A stretch of 64,000 nucleotides of DNA from contig JANQSS010000188.1 of assembly GCA_028279185.1 (NCBI GenBank), forward strand, positions 65,001-129,000. Direction: 5' to 3'. Position numbers and translations under genes: made by a program. This document shows, in pieces, positions 46,735 to 55,451 of this stretch. This stretch comes from Saprospiraceae bacterium. GTDB lineage: Bacteria; Bacteroidota; Bacteroidia; Chitinophagales; Saprospiraceae. The notes under the pieces are model-generated. The model was given only the letters and a program-made list of their open reading frames with translations, did no database searches and was not told the origin of the DNA. Within the stretch, counting starts at the first letter, position 1. Each line of letters opens with the position of its first letter.

Positions 46735-47097
46735 CAAATTATAGATTTATGTAATATAAAAGATGTTGGGGATGAGGAAGTGATCTGCTGTTTTCGTTTT
46801 ATTGAGCCTTACTTATCGCCTTGGATTTGTGAACATTTTTAACCCTGAATCTGATTCAGGTCAGGAATCCTTAAGGCATTATCTAACCCAGACGCAATTC
46901 GCATTCATGTAGGAGTGTACACTTATATGTACGTACTAGTCTTTGAAATATGCTGATGGACGTAAGACGTACTATCCGCCGGGTGACTTTCTGAGCGTGT
47001 CGAGCACGCCCATTTTATTCGAACAAAACATCGCAATACTTAATCACCATGCAGTGCAGTTTGGAAGTAGGAGAAGGAATAGCTACGTCAATTAATA
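46735..47097. other. Intergenic stretch between two minus-strand genes, with a 17-base palindrome
   Basis: No coding frame was recognised. A perfect palindrome CCTGAATC-T-GATTCAGG occupies 46844-46860. A weaker inverted repeat GCGTG (46995-46999) / CACGC (47005-47009) lies nearer the ornithine aminotransferase stop and has no T-run on the minus strand. Confidence 0.5.
46844..46860. repeat. 17-base perfect palindrome
   Basis: CCTGAATC, a central T, then GATTCAGG. It lies about 150 bp upstream of the TPR gene start and could be an operator, though it is far from the start, or a mobile palindrome. The role is not known. Confidence 0.5.
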
Positions 47098-48336
47098 TCA
47101 CTGTACAAACTCCAAAATAGTGCGCTCTATGATATCACAGCATTGATGCAGCTCATCCTCGGTCATAACAAGAGGAGGTGCAAATCGAATAATGTTGCCG
47201 TGGGTCGGCTTGGCCAGTAGGCCGTTATCGCGCAGCTTCAAGCAAATATCCCAGGCAGTTGAACTATCCTCCGTATCATTGATGACAATGGCATTAAGTA
47301 AGCCTTTACCGCGCACCAGGTTGACTAAATTACTCTTTTGAACCAAGCTATTCATTCGGGTTCGGAATATTTCACCCATGATTTCAGCGTTTTCGGCAAG
47401 TTTTTCATCGCGAACAACATCCAAAGCGGCCATGGCTACAGCACATGCCAAAGGATTTCCACCATATGTCGAACCATGTTCCCCTGGCGATATGCTTAAC
47501 ATGATTTCATCGTCTGCAAGTACTGCGGACACTGGAAATACACCTCCTGAAAGTGCTTTGCCCAAAATGACAATATCGGGACGAATGCCCAAATGGTCGC
47601 AGCAAAGCAATTTGCCCGTACGCGCTATTCCGGTTTGGACCTCATCCGCAATGAAAAGCGCGTTGTGCTGTTTACATAGGTTATAAGCTTCTATTAAATA
47701 ATTGTCGTCCGGGACAACAACTCCAGCTTCCCCTTGAATGGGCTCAACTATAAAACCTGCAACATTTCCACCGTCAAGTGCAGATCGCAAGGCATGGATG
47801 TCGTTGTAAGGTACCACATCAAAACCAGGGATATAAGGACCAAAGCCAGTGGTGCTATCTGGATCAGTTGAGGCCGATATAACGCCCAAGGTTCGACCAT
47901 GAAAATTTCCGGAGGCGAAAATTATCCTGGCTTTATTCTCTTCTATGCCCTTGACTTTGTATGCCCACTTTCGGCAAAGCTTAAGGGCTGTCTCAACTGC
48001 TTCAACACCGGTGTTAATTGGCAACAACTTGTCATAACCAAAATAATCGTGCATATATTTTTCATACTTACCTAGCATGTCATTATAAAATGCACGAGAA
48101 GTCAAAGTAAGTTTCTGAGCCTGATGGTTCAGCGCATCTATAATTCGTGGGTGACAATGACCCTGATTCACCGCACTATAAGCTGATAGAAAATCAAAAT
48201 ACTTCTTGCCTTCGACGTCATAAACGTACACGCCTTCGCCACGAGCCAAAACCACAGGGAGTGGATGATAATTATGCGCACCATAAGCGTCTTCCAATTT
48301 CATTAAATCAGCCGAAGAGATAACATCCATATTCAT
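47098..48336 (-). CDS. rocD: Ornithine aminotransferase
   Basis: The 412-residue PLP enzyme converts ornithine and 2-oxoglutarate to glutamate semialdehyde and glutamate. It has the OAT sequence: [97 protein letters not shown] (D231, E232), the PLP lysine K260 in ILGKALSGG, and [17 protein letters not shown]. It is monocistronic, with a TATCTTCG box about 27 bases upstream. Confidence 0.96.
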   Translation of the reverse strand: MNMDVISSADLMKLEDAYGAHNYHPLPVVLARGEGVYVYDVEGKKYFDFLSAYSAVNQGHCHPRIIDALNHQAQKLTLTSRAFYNDMLGKYEKYMHDYFGYDKLLPINTGVEAVETALKLCRKWAYKVKGIEENKARIIFASGNFHGRTLGVISASTDPDSTTGFGPYIPGFDVVPYNDIHALRSALDGGNVAGFIVEPIQGEAGVVVPDDNYLIEAYNLCKQHNALFIADEVQTGIARTGKLLCCDHLGIRPDIVILGKALSGGVFPVSAVLADDEIMLSISPGEHGSTYGGNPLACAVAMAALDVVRDEKLAENAEIMGEIFRTRMNSLVQKSNLVNLVRGKGLLNAIVINDTEDSSTAWDICLKLRDNGLLAKPTHGNIIRFAPPLVMTEDELHQCCDIIERTILEFVQ

Positions 48337-48362
48337 ATTTTCCTACGTTTTAAAGCGAGTTA

Positions 48363-48370
48363 CGAAGATA
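48363..48370 (-). promoter_or_regulatory. Candidate -7-like box (TATCTTCG) of rocD
   Basis: TATCTTCG on the minus strand (complement of 48363-48370), 26 bases ahead of the ATG. One mismatch to TAnnTTTG. Confidence 0.3.
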
Positions 48371-48456
48371 AGAGTATATTATGGCAAAATGACAATTTGA
48401 AGTAAGACTTTGAAATAATAACACGAGACCCGGGGCATTGAAAATTAGGCCAAATA

Positions 48457-49050
48457 TCAGGCATTTGTGGTAGTCAAAATCGTCTCATGTAATCGTAAAA
48501 CTTGTGGAATGAGTAATTGCCGACCGTCGTTTTCGATTACGAAATCTGACAAAGAAAGCCTAAGCGATTCGCTGAGCTGATTCTTAATTCGGGCGAGAAC
48601 GGCTTCGGGCATTACATTGTCACGCAACATGACACGCTTAATTCGTAATTCCAATGGTGCCCAGACACTAATAACTTTAGATACTTGGCGGTACGAGCCA
48701 CTTTCAAATAAAATTGCGGCTTCTTTTAGACCATATGGTGATGATGAGTTTGCCTCGCGCCATTTTATCGTAGCCCTACCCACAGCGGGATGAACCAAAT
48801 CGTTGAGCACTTTCAATTTCTTTGGATCACCAAAAACTTGATCCGCAAGAAATGATCTGTTAAGCGAGTTGCTTTGATAGGCTTTTTGTCCAAACGCTGA
48901 TTTAATATTCTCCACCAACTCGATATCTGTTGACATTAGTTTTTTTGCCTCAGCGTCAGCATAGAAAACGGGAATACCGAGGCACTCGAATATTTTACAG
49001 ACGGTTGTTTTTCCGCTTCCGATTCCACCAGTAAGTCCCACTATAATCAT
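48457..49050 (-). CDS. coaE: Dephospho-CoA kinase
   Basis: The 197-residue enzyme phosphorylates dephospho-CoA at the ribose 3'-OH, the last step of coenzyme A synthesis. It has P-loop GLTGGIGSGKTTV (5-17), the GIPVFYADAEAKKLM lid start, VLNDLVHPAVG and the conserved EAAILFESG near 108-116. The C-terminal SLSDFVIENDG matches the family. The ATG overlaps the yigZ stop (ATGA), so the two are translated as a unit. Confidence 0.95.
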   Translation of the reverse strand: MIIVGLTGGIGSGKTTVCKIFECLGIPVFYADAEAKKLMSTDIELVENIKSAFGQKAYQSNSLNRSFLADQVFGDPKKLKVLNDLVHPAVGRATIKWREANSSSPYGLKEAAILFESGSYRQVSKVISVWAPLELRIKRVMLRDNVMPEAVLARIKNQLSESLRLSLSDFVIENDGRQLLIPQVLRLHETILTTTNA

Positions 49051-49709
49051 AATCCGTTTTCGATAAATTGGATAGTAAGCTTATTCGCATCTAGATTTTC
49101 GACCATTTCCACCGCAGCCAAATCGAATCCTGTAGCCAATGCACGGTCGATACGATTTTGATGCATATATGCAGGCATTTTTAATTTGAACAGCACTCGA
49201 TCGGCATATTGAGCATCAATCACCTCAATGTTTTCATTCTTAAATGCACTTAACAGTCGCGCTGCGTGATCGTACATTACCTCGACAGTGCAGTACACCA
49301 TAGGTTCAAACTCTTCAATTAATGCTTTAGATAGTGCTTCATAAGTTGAAGATTTGTAAGCATTAATTAACCCAGGTACACCCAATTTTGTGCCACCAAA
49401 ATAACGCACGACTATTGCGACAATGTTTGTTACATCAAAACTTAGTAACTGATTGTAAATTGGCTGACCGGCACTACCGGAAGGCTCTCCGTCATCACTG
49501 ATTCTAAAATCTTCCCCCTGATAGCCGATACGCCAGGCCAAGCAATGATGGCGTGCCTTCTTATGAAGATCCTTGATTTCATTGAGAAAAAAGAGCGCCT
49601 GCTCACGCGAAGAAATGGGTGCGACATAAGCTAAAAACTTGCTTCCACGATCCTTGAATTCGGCTTCACTCGGGCCGGTAATTGTTCTATATGTGATTTG
49701 CACGGACAT
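49047..49709 (-). CDS. YigZ/IMPACT-family protein
   Basis: The 220-residue protein has the UPF0029/IMPACT N-terminal domain: EFKDRGSKFLAYVAPISSRE, KKARHHCLAWRIG, ISDDGEPSGSAGQPIYNQL, IVVRYFGGTKLGVPGLINAY. A small C-terminal DUF1949 domain follows (about 140-215). YigZ-type proteins are linked to translation or ribosome-associated regulation in bacteria, without a settled activity. Its stop overlaps the start of coaE. It is divergent in function from the permease upstream at 49758, which lies 48 bp away on the same strand. Confidence 0.94.
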   Translation of the reverse strand: MSVQITYRTITGPSEAEFKDRGSKFLAYVAPISSREQALFFLNEIKDLHKKARHHCLAWRIGYQGEDFRISDDGEPSGSAGQPIYNQLLSFDVTNIVAIVVRYFGGTKLGVPGLINAYKSSTYEALSKALIEEFEPMVYCTVEVMYDHAARLLSAFKNENIEVIDAQYADRVLFKLKMPAYMHQNRIDRALATGFDLAAVEMVENLDANKLTIQFIENGL

Positions 49710-49757
49710 ATCTTGGCAAACTCAAGGTAGGAATTCTGTGCGGAGTCACCTCAAATT

Positions 49758-50630
49758 TCAACTACCCAACGCCAATAATACAATTGCACCAATGGCCAAT
49801 ATCATCCCTACATATTTAGGTAAGCCAAATTTTTCGGAAAATAGAAGGCGACTGGCAATCGCCGATACCAACAAAATTGCAATATTATGAATGGGGAAAA
49901 TGACTGATCCGTCGTAATCGGACGTCAACATTTTCTGAATAAAATAGACCGTAAAAAAATTCGGAATTCCTAATACTATACCGGCTACAATGTCCCGGAG
50001 GCTATATCGTCTACCTCTAATTGTTATATTCAGGAGTAAGCATACTAGACCTATACCTCCAGCAATTCCAAACAGCAATCCTGCAAATCGATCCTCAGAC
50101 CCAAGTGTGATCTGCAGACGACTCACGTGAACAAAAGTAGAATCTATCAGACCACCACAGAAGAAGACTATAATTGGCAAAGCGATAAAAATGGGAGCAA
50201 GTTTCTTCGTACGTTGTGATTTCACCTTGCCCGTGATGAGAAAAATCGAGATAAAACCTGCAACTAGGCCGATGATGCGAATCACGTTGAGCTGTTCTCT
50301 ATAATACGCGACAGCAAATATGACCACCAGGAGCACGGACATCTTTTGCATCAGTGTAGCAATGGTAATCCCAAATAGTTGTATTGTCTTGGCGACAATG
50401 TTAAATGTTAAAATGAATATACTGCCTAGTAGAATTAAATAAGGCCACCAACTATGCGGTATCGAATTAAATTGAACAACTCCTCCTGAAGTCACTATAG
50501 TGGCTATAACGAAACAAATGATGTAGTTAACTACGATAGCCGCAAAATTGTCAATGCGATATGTGCTGAACAGCTTGAATATCACTGATAACAACGCATT
50601 AAGAACCACTGATGCTACGAGATAGCCCAT
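49758..50630 (-). CDS. DMT-superfamily (EamA-like) permease
   Basis: The 290-residue protein has about ten hydrophobic segments in two halves (1-145 and 150-290). The second half ends with SVIFPIHNIAILLVSAIASRLLFSEKF and GLPKYVGMILAIGAIVLLALG, the EamA pattern in which a helix before KxxxGxxLxxxGxxL is conserved. It would export or import a small metabolite. The substrate cannot be told. It lies on the minus strand upstream of yigZ and divergent from the DUF1599 gene. Confidence 0.88.
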   Translation of the reverse strand: MGYLVASVVLNALLSVIFKLFSTYRIDNFAAIVVNYIICFVIATIVTSGGVVQFNSIPHSWWPYLILLGSIFILTFNIVAKTIQLFGITIATLMQKMSVLLVVIFAVAYYREQLNVIRIIGLVAGFISIFLITGKVKSQRTKKLAPIFIALPIIVFFCGGLIDSTFVHVSRLQITLGSEDRFAGLLFGIAGGIGLVCLLLNITIRGRRYSLRDIVAGIVLGIPNFFTVYFIQKMLTSDYDGSVIFPIHNIAILLVSAIASRLLFSEKFGLPKYVGMILAIGAIVLLALGS

Positions 50631-50690
50631 GACTTAGAATTCGATAACAATTATTAACGGGTGGTTACATGAATTAAACATCAATCCCAC

Positions 50691-50698
50691 TATTTTTG
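50691..50698 (+). promoter_or_regulatory. Candidate -7 promoter box (TATTTTTG) of the DUF1599 gene cluster
   Basis: An exact TAnnTTTG match, 43 bases ahead of the TTG start at 50742. A TTG 20 bases further upstream was not seen. Confidence 0.5.
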
Positions 50699-50741
50699 CC
50701 TTAGGAATAGCCCCGAAATCGGCGGCACAAACGTAGATAAC

Positions 50742-51323
50742 TTGGATCAGAATAACGAATCGAATAAGACACTGAAGCAATATGACGCGATTTTTGATAA
50801 GGCCCAATCGCTGTTTTCCAAAAAAAACGAAGATTATGGTGCATCCTGGACCATATTAAGACCGGCCTCACTCACCGATCAAATTTATATTAAAGCTGCT
50901 CGTATTCGAAGTATCGAAGAGAAGGCCACGCAACTGGTGGATGATGATATCACGGATGACTATATAGGTCTGATCAACTATTGCGTAATGGCACTCATTC
51001 AATTGGATCGATCGGATTACGAAGAGATCAGCGATAGCAGCGAAGTAATTGAGTTGTACAGAAATCAAAAAGAGATTGTGCGTGATTTGATGATTAAAAA
51101 GAATCATGACTATGGTGAGGCCTGGCGTTCAATGCGGATTTCGAGCATGACAGATATGATATTGATGAAGTTGCTTCGGATCAAATCGATAGAAGGAAAT
51201 GATGGTCGCGTTCAAGTGTCTGAACAAATTGATGCTGGTTTTAGTGACATCATTAATTATGCGATTTTTGCAATGATTTTAATTGCGGAACAAAATCAAG
51301 CCTTACAGGCTCAATTGAAATAA
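50742..51323 (+). CDS. DUF1599 domain protein
   Basis: The 193-residue protein contains two copies of a DUF1599 unit: KKNEDYGASWTILRPASLTD with IKAARIRSIEEKA (about 27-62), and KKNHDYGEAWRSMRISSMTD with MKLLRIKSIEGND (about 110-145). Each has a DYG.(S/A)W motif and a terminal helix with DIINYA/GLINYC. The start is TTG at 50742; no ATG or GTG lies between it and the promoter box. The DUF is widespread in Bacteroidota and has no proven function. It is followed 7 bp later by the DoxX-like gene, a conserved pairing that I recall from other Bacteroidota. Confidence 0.93.
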   Translation: MDQNNESNKTLKQYDAIFDKAQSLFSKKNEDYGASWTILRPASLTDQIYIKAARIRSIEEKATQLVDDDITDDYIGLINYCVMALIQLDRSDYEEISDSSEVIELYRNQKEIVRDLMIKKNHDYGEAWRSMRISSMTDMILMKLLRIKSIEGNDGRVQVSEQIDAGFSDIINYAIFAMILIAEQNQALQAQLK

Positions 51324-51330
51324 ATTTAAT

Positions 51331-52812
51331 ATGACATTTACCTTTTCGGGCGTATTGATAGGTGTGGCCATTGTTGCCTTAGTTCTCACCTTGTGTTTGA
51401 AATTTACCACGGATCGAGCCAAGAACTTCTTTATCTCTCTATTACAAAATTTCTGTGGTATTTTATTTTTGTTTTCGGGCTGGGTCAAAGCCGTGGATCC
51501 TATGGGTACCGCCTTTAAAATGGAACAATATTTTGCTGAGTTTCAGGCTACTTTCGAGGGCACTGCATTTGACTTTCTATCTGGTTTGTTTCCGATAATG
51601 AGCACTTATTCGATTGCGTTTAGCGTCGTTATGATAGTATTGGAAATTGTAATTGGGCTCATGCTTGTAATTGGGGCACGCCCTAAGTTGGCCAGTTGGA
51701 TTTTCTTATTCCTGATTGTTTTCTTTACCATTTTGACCGGGTTTACTTATTTGACCGGATACGTTCCTACGACATCAAATTTTTTCAGTTTTAGCGAGTG
51801 GACGTCCTACACGGAATCTAACATGCGCGTAACAGATTGCGGATGTTTTGGTGATTTCTTGAAAATCAAACCGAAGGTGTCTTTTATGAAAGACGTCTTT
51901 TTATTGTTGCCTGCACTTATCTTGATTTTCAAGACTAAAGATATGCACCAACTCTTTACAAGAAAAGCGCGTAACATAATTGTTTTAACCTCTACTGTCG
52001 GGCTCATTTGGTATTGCTTGAGCAATTTTTCATGGGATTTGCCTCATATGGATTTTCGTCCATTCCGGGAAGGTGTGAGTATTCGAGACAAACGGCAATT
52101 GGAAATTGATGCCGTTGAAAATCTGCCTATCATCGCAATGTTGGTTGAGCACAATGAAACAAAGGAACAAACCGAGGTGCCATTTGATGTCTATATGAAG
52201 AACTTCGCATCGACGTACAAAGGTGCGTATTCAGTTCTTGAGCAAATAACTCCGGAACCTACAGTCAAGCCCACTAAACTCAGCGAATTTGTTGTTACCG
52301 ATTCGGATGGATACGACGTGGCTGATGATATCTTGAACAATCCGGACTATGAACTTTTAGTCATCTCGTATCAAGTCCCTTACAACGTGCGTTACGAGAC
52401 ATTAACTGCTCAGGATACCGTATATGCGATGGATACAATTATGGTACAGGGGGATGACAAGCCGACTGTCGTTAAGTCCATTAGTGAAATTAAAGATCGC
52501 GAGGTTCGTCGACCGATTTATACCTTTGATGCGGGTTACTTGAAGGACTATGCTAAGAAAATGGCTGGTTTAATTAACGACAGTAAAATTCCTACGCGAG
52601 CAATACTAGGAGGCTTGGATCCGCTAGGTACAAAAGCCTTGCGCAATGAGCTGGGCATAAATATGTCGTATTACGAGGCGGATGATCTATTACTTAAGAC
52701 TATGATTCGGTCCAACCCTGGTCTTATCCTAATGAAAGATGGTATGCTTATCCGCAAATGGCATAAGGAGAAACTGCCATCTTTAGATGAATTGAATAAA
52801 ATGACTAAGTAG
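51331..52812 (+). CDS. BT_3928-type DoxX-family membrane protein
   Basis: The 493-residue protein has a DoxX-like four-helix membrane part (about 1-205: SGVLIGVAIVALVLTLCL, FCGILFLFSGWVKAVDPMGT, TYSIAFSVVMIVLEIVIGLML, and two more). A C-terminal soluble domain of about 250 residues ends in the pattern NPGLILMKDGMLIRKWHKEKLPSLDE, seen in thioredoxin-like domains. The DCGCFGDFLKIK motif (about 170) is typical of the MauE/DoxX branch and could carry redox cysteines. Substrate or electron partner is not known. It lies directly after DUF1599, and the next gene (nusB) is about 170 bp away. Confidence 0.88.
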   Translation: MTFTFSGVLIGVAIVALVLTLCLKFTTDRAKNFFISLLQNFCGILFLFSGWVKAVDPMGTAFKMEQYFAEFQATFEGTAFDFLSGLFPIMSTYSIAFSVVMIVLEIVIGLMLVIGARPKLASWIFLFLIVFFTILTGFTYLTGYVPTTSNFFSFSEWTSYTESNMRVTDCGCFGDFLKIKPKVSFMKDVFLLLPALILIFKTKDMHQLFTRKARNIIVLTSTVGLIWYCLSNFSWDLPHMDFRPFREGVSIRDKRQLEIDAVENLPIIAMLVEHNETKEQTEVPFDVYMKNFASTYKGAYSVLEQITPEPTVKPTKLSEFVVTDSDGYDVADDILNNPDYELLVISYQVPYNVRYETLTAQDTVYAMDTIMVQGDDKPTVVKSISEIKDREVRRPIYTFDAGYLKDYAKKMAGLINDSKIPTRAILGGLDPLGTKALRNELGINMSYYEADDLLLKTMIRSNPGLILMKDGMLIRKWHKEKLPSLDELNKMTK

Positions 52813-52982
52813 GGTAATTGAAGCGGTTAAGGCACCGTGTATTTTGAGATGTCCCCGTCGGAGTAAGGTCATATGAAAAAAGAAGATGTCTTTCATCGAA
52901 TAATTATTTTTTTTAATGCGTTCATGCTGTAAATGAAGTGAATTATCGCTTATTTTGCCGTTGGCAGAAGTACCCATGGCAT

Positions 52983-53909
52983 ATGCTTAGTCGAAGAAAT
53001 GTTCGTATTAAAATATTACAGCTCCTATACACGCGCAATACAGGTGAACGTGTGAGCGATGGGGATATAATAGCATCCTACAGGAGAGCTCTTGACGATA
53101 CGTTTGACTTATACTTCCTCTCGCTGTACATATTAATTGAAATTGCACGCGAGAGCAAATATGATCTGGAAACAAGAAAGAAAAAACATCTGCCTTCAGA
53201 GGAAGACAAGATTTTTATTGATCGGCTGTATTCCAATCCTTTGATTCAAAGCCTAGAAGAAAATGAAGATCTTCAACAACGATTTAAAGACCTTAAGTTC
53301 GAAGGCAACATAGATAAGGATATCCTTCGACAGATCTATCTCAAGTATGCCAAAGCGGATGAATACATATCCTATGCTAGAACCTCATCTGAAACTTCAA
53401 ACGAAGATGGATTGCTTGATTTTTACAGATTCTTGCGAAAGAATGAAATGTATGAAGAGCTGTTAGAAGATCGGTATTATTCTTGGCTTGATGATAAGTC
53501 GTTAATTGTAGGCGCCATAAAAAAAACCATTAAAGCATTACCCTCCAGTGGAGAATTTTACAATGACTTCAGACCAGATGATCAGACGACCGAAGAATTT
53601 GGTATGACATTGTTGCTGGCCACATTGCAGGATGAAAAAAAAGTAATGGATTTCATCCAGCCTAAACTCGAAAATTGGGACATGGATCGACTGGCAACTA
53701 TCGACATGATCATTCTTAATATGTCCTTAAATGAAATGATAAAATTTCCATCAATCCCGACAAAAGCGACTATCAACGAATATGTTGAAATCGCAAAAAA
53801 TTACAGTACCGATAAATCAAAGGAATTTGTAAACGGTATCTTGGATTCGCTCATGAGGGATTTAATGGCTGAAGGAATAATTGTAAAATCCGGACGTGGA
53901 CTAAAATAG
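52983..53909 (+). CDS. nusB: Transcription antitermination protein NusB (long Bacteroidota form)
   Basis: The 308-residue product starts at ATG 52983 (MLSRRNVRIKILQLLYT, the NusB start pattern); an upstream GTG at 52938 adds 15 residues with no fit. The N-terminal half (about 1-165) is the Bacteroidota-type extension. The C-terminal half has the NusB core: LATLQDEKKVMDFIQPKLENWD, RLATIDMIILNMSLNEM, IPTKATINEYVEIAKNYST, and the final KSKEFVNGILDSL. It binds boxA RNA in rRNA leaders with NusE. The guaA gene begins 3 bp after its stop, so these are co-transcribed. Confidence 0.93.
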   Translation: MLSRRNVRIKILQLLYTRNTGERVSDGDIIASYRRALDDTFDLYFLSLYILIEIARESKYDLETRKKKHLPSEEDKIFIDRLYSNPLIQSLEENEDLQQRFKDLKFEGNIDKDILRQIYLKYAKADEYISYARTSSETSNEDGLLDFYRFLRKNEMYEELLEDRYYSWLDDKSLIVGAIKKTIKALPSSGEFYNDFRPDDQTTEEFGMTLLLATLQDEKKVMDFIQPKLENWDMDRLATIDMIILNMSLNEMIKFPSIPTKATINEYVEIAKNYSTDKSKEFVNGILDSLMRDLMAEGIIVKSGRGLK

Positions 53910-53912
53910 ATT

Positions 53913-55451
53913 ATGGATACAACTGTCTACGTTCTTGATTTTGGTTCACAGTATACCCAATTAATCGGACGAAAAGTCCGAGAATTGGGCGTGTACTGTG
54001 AAATAATACCATATTCAAAGTATGAAGATGTCTTGCATACGGCGAAGGCCATTATATTGTCCGGTAGTCCATTTTCATGCCTAGCCGATAACGCTTTAAT
54101 AGTGGATGTTTCTAAAATATTGGAACACTGTCCCGTATTGGCCATTTGTTATGGAGCCCAGCTATCCGCACATCAGTTTGGAGGCCGCGTGGAACCCTCT
54201 GAAATCAGAGAATATGGCAAAGCTACGCTGAGAAAAACCTCGGATGATATTTTATTAAAAGACATTGAAGATAATGCGCAAGTGTGGATGTCCCATGCGG
54301 ATAGCATTCTCTCCTTGCCAAATGAATTTGAGCTTTTGGGAAGCAGTGAGGATGTTCCGGTTGCCGCCTATAAGTACCAAACGGCAAAAACGAACACCCT
54401 TTATGGTGTCCAATTTCACCCAGAAGTAACACATACAATTCATGGAAGACTAATCTTATCGAATTTCTTATTCAAAATTGTTGGCCTGAACAAAGATTGG
54501 ACAGCTTCATCATTCGTAAGTGAAAGCGTTAAGCAAATCATGTCTAAGGTGGGACGAGATGAACATGTGATGATGGCATTATCAGGTGGGGTAGATTCCA
54601 CGGTAGCAGCATCACTTATTCATCGTGCCATTGGAGATCGACTTCATTGCGTGTTTGTCGATAATGGACTACTTCGTAAAAATGAGTACGAAGAAGTATT
54701 ACAAATATATAAGCGCATCGGACTAAATGTTCATGGACTTGATGCCAAGCAAACATTTTGGGATGCACTCTCCGGTGTCACAGACCCGGAACATAAACGC
54801 AAAATAATCGGAAGATTATTTATCAAATTGTTTGAGGAAGAAGCGAAAACAAATGAGCGAATCGTATGGCTAGGCCAGGGTACAATTTATCCTGATGTGA
54901 TAGAGTCTGTTAGTGTGCACGGACCTTCAGTTACGATCAAGTCGCACCACAATGTAGGCGGATTACCGGACAAATTGAATCTCAAGATAATTGAACCACT
55001 CCGCAGTCTGTTCAAAGATGAAGTGCGCCGCATTGGCAGTGAGTTGGGTATTCCCAATGACATATTAAATCGACATCCATTTCCGGGACCGGGACTTGCG
55101 ATTCGAATTATTGGAGAAATAACACCGGAAAAGGTTGCGCTGCTTCAGGAAGCTGATCATATTTACACGAGTATGCTCAAATCACATGAAATGTATGATA
55201 AGATTTGGCAAGCTGGAGCAATACTATTGCCCATAGAGAGCGTTGGAGTTATGGGAGATGAACGTACCTATGAAAAAGTAGTTGCCCTCAGAGCTGTAAA
55301 TTCTTCTGATGGAATGACTGCCGAGTGGAGCAAAATTCCGTTTGATGTTCTCGCCGAAATATCGTCGAAAATCATTAATCAAGTTAATGGCATAAATAGA
55401 GTCGTCTATGATATCAGTACGAAGCCACCAGCCACGATTGAGTGGGAGTAG
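53913..55451 (+). CDS. guaA: GMP synthase (glutamine-hydrolysing)
   Basis: The 512-residue enzyme makes GMP from XMP, ATP and glutamine. The N-terminal amidotransferase domain has YVLDFGSQYTQLIGRKVREL and the catalytic triad C79 (AICYGAQ), H169 and E171 (QFHPEV). The ATP-pyrophosphatase domain has the PP-loop ALSGGVDSTVAA at about 223 and YPDVIESVSVHG. The C-terminal dimer domain has GPGLAIRIIGEIT and the last residues VVYDISTKPPATIEWE. The length is normal. The gene is in the nusB-guaA-lipoprotein-trmH run. Confidence 0.98.
   Translation: MDTTVYVLDFGSQYTQLIGRKVRELGVYCEIIPYSKYEDVLHTAKAIILSGSPFSCLADNALIVDVSKILEHCPVLAICYGAQLSAHQFGGRVEPSEIREYGKATLRKTSDDILLKDIEDNAQVWMSHADSILSLPNEFELLGSSEDVPVAAYKYQTAKTNTLYGVQFHPEVTHTIHGRLILSNFLFKIVGLNKDWTASSFVSESVKQIMSKVGRDEHVMMALSGGVDSTVAASLIHRAIGDRLHCVFVDNGLLRKNEYEEVLQIYKRIGLNVHGLDAKQTFWDALSGVTDPEHKRKIIGRLFIKLFEEEAKTNERIVWLGQGTIYPDVIESVSVHGPSVTIKSHHNVGGLPDKLNLKIIEPLRSLFKDEVRRIGSELGIPNDILNRHPFPGPGLAIRIIGEITPEKVALLQEADHIYTSMLKSHEMYDKIWQAGAILLPIESVGVMGDERTYEKVVALRAVNSSDGMTAEWSKIPFDVLAEISSKIINQVNGINRVVYDISTKPPATIEWE

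Noticed and set aside
46995-47009. Hairpin GCGTG / CACGC as the rocD terminator
   Set aside because: The minus-strand sequence beyond the stem has no T-run and the stem is only 5 bp.
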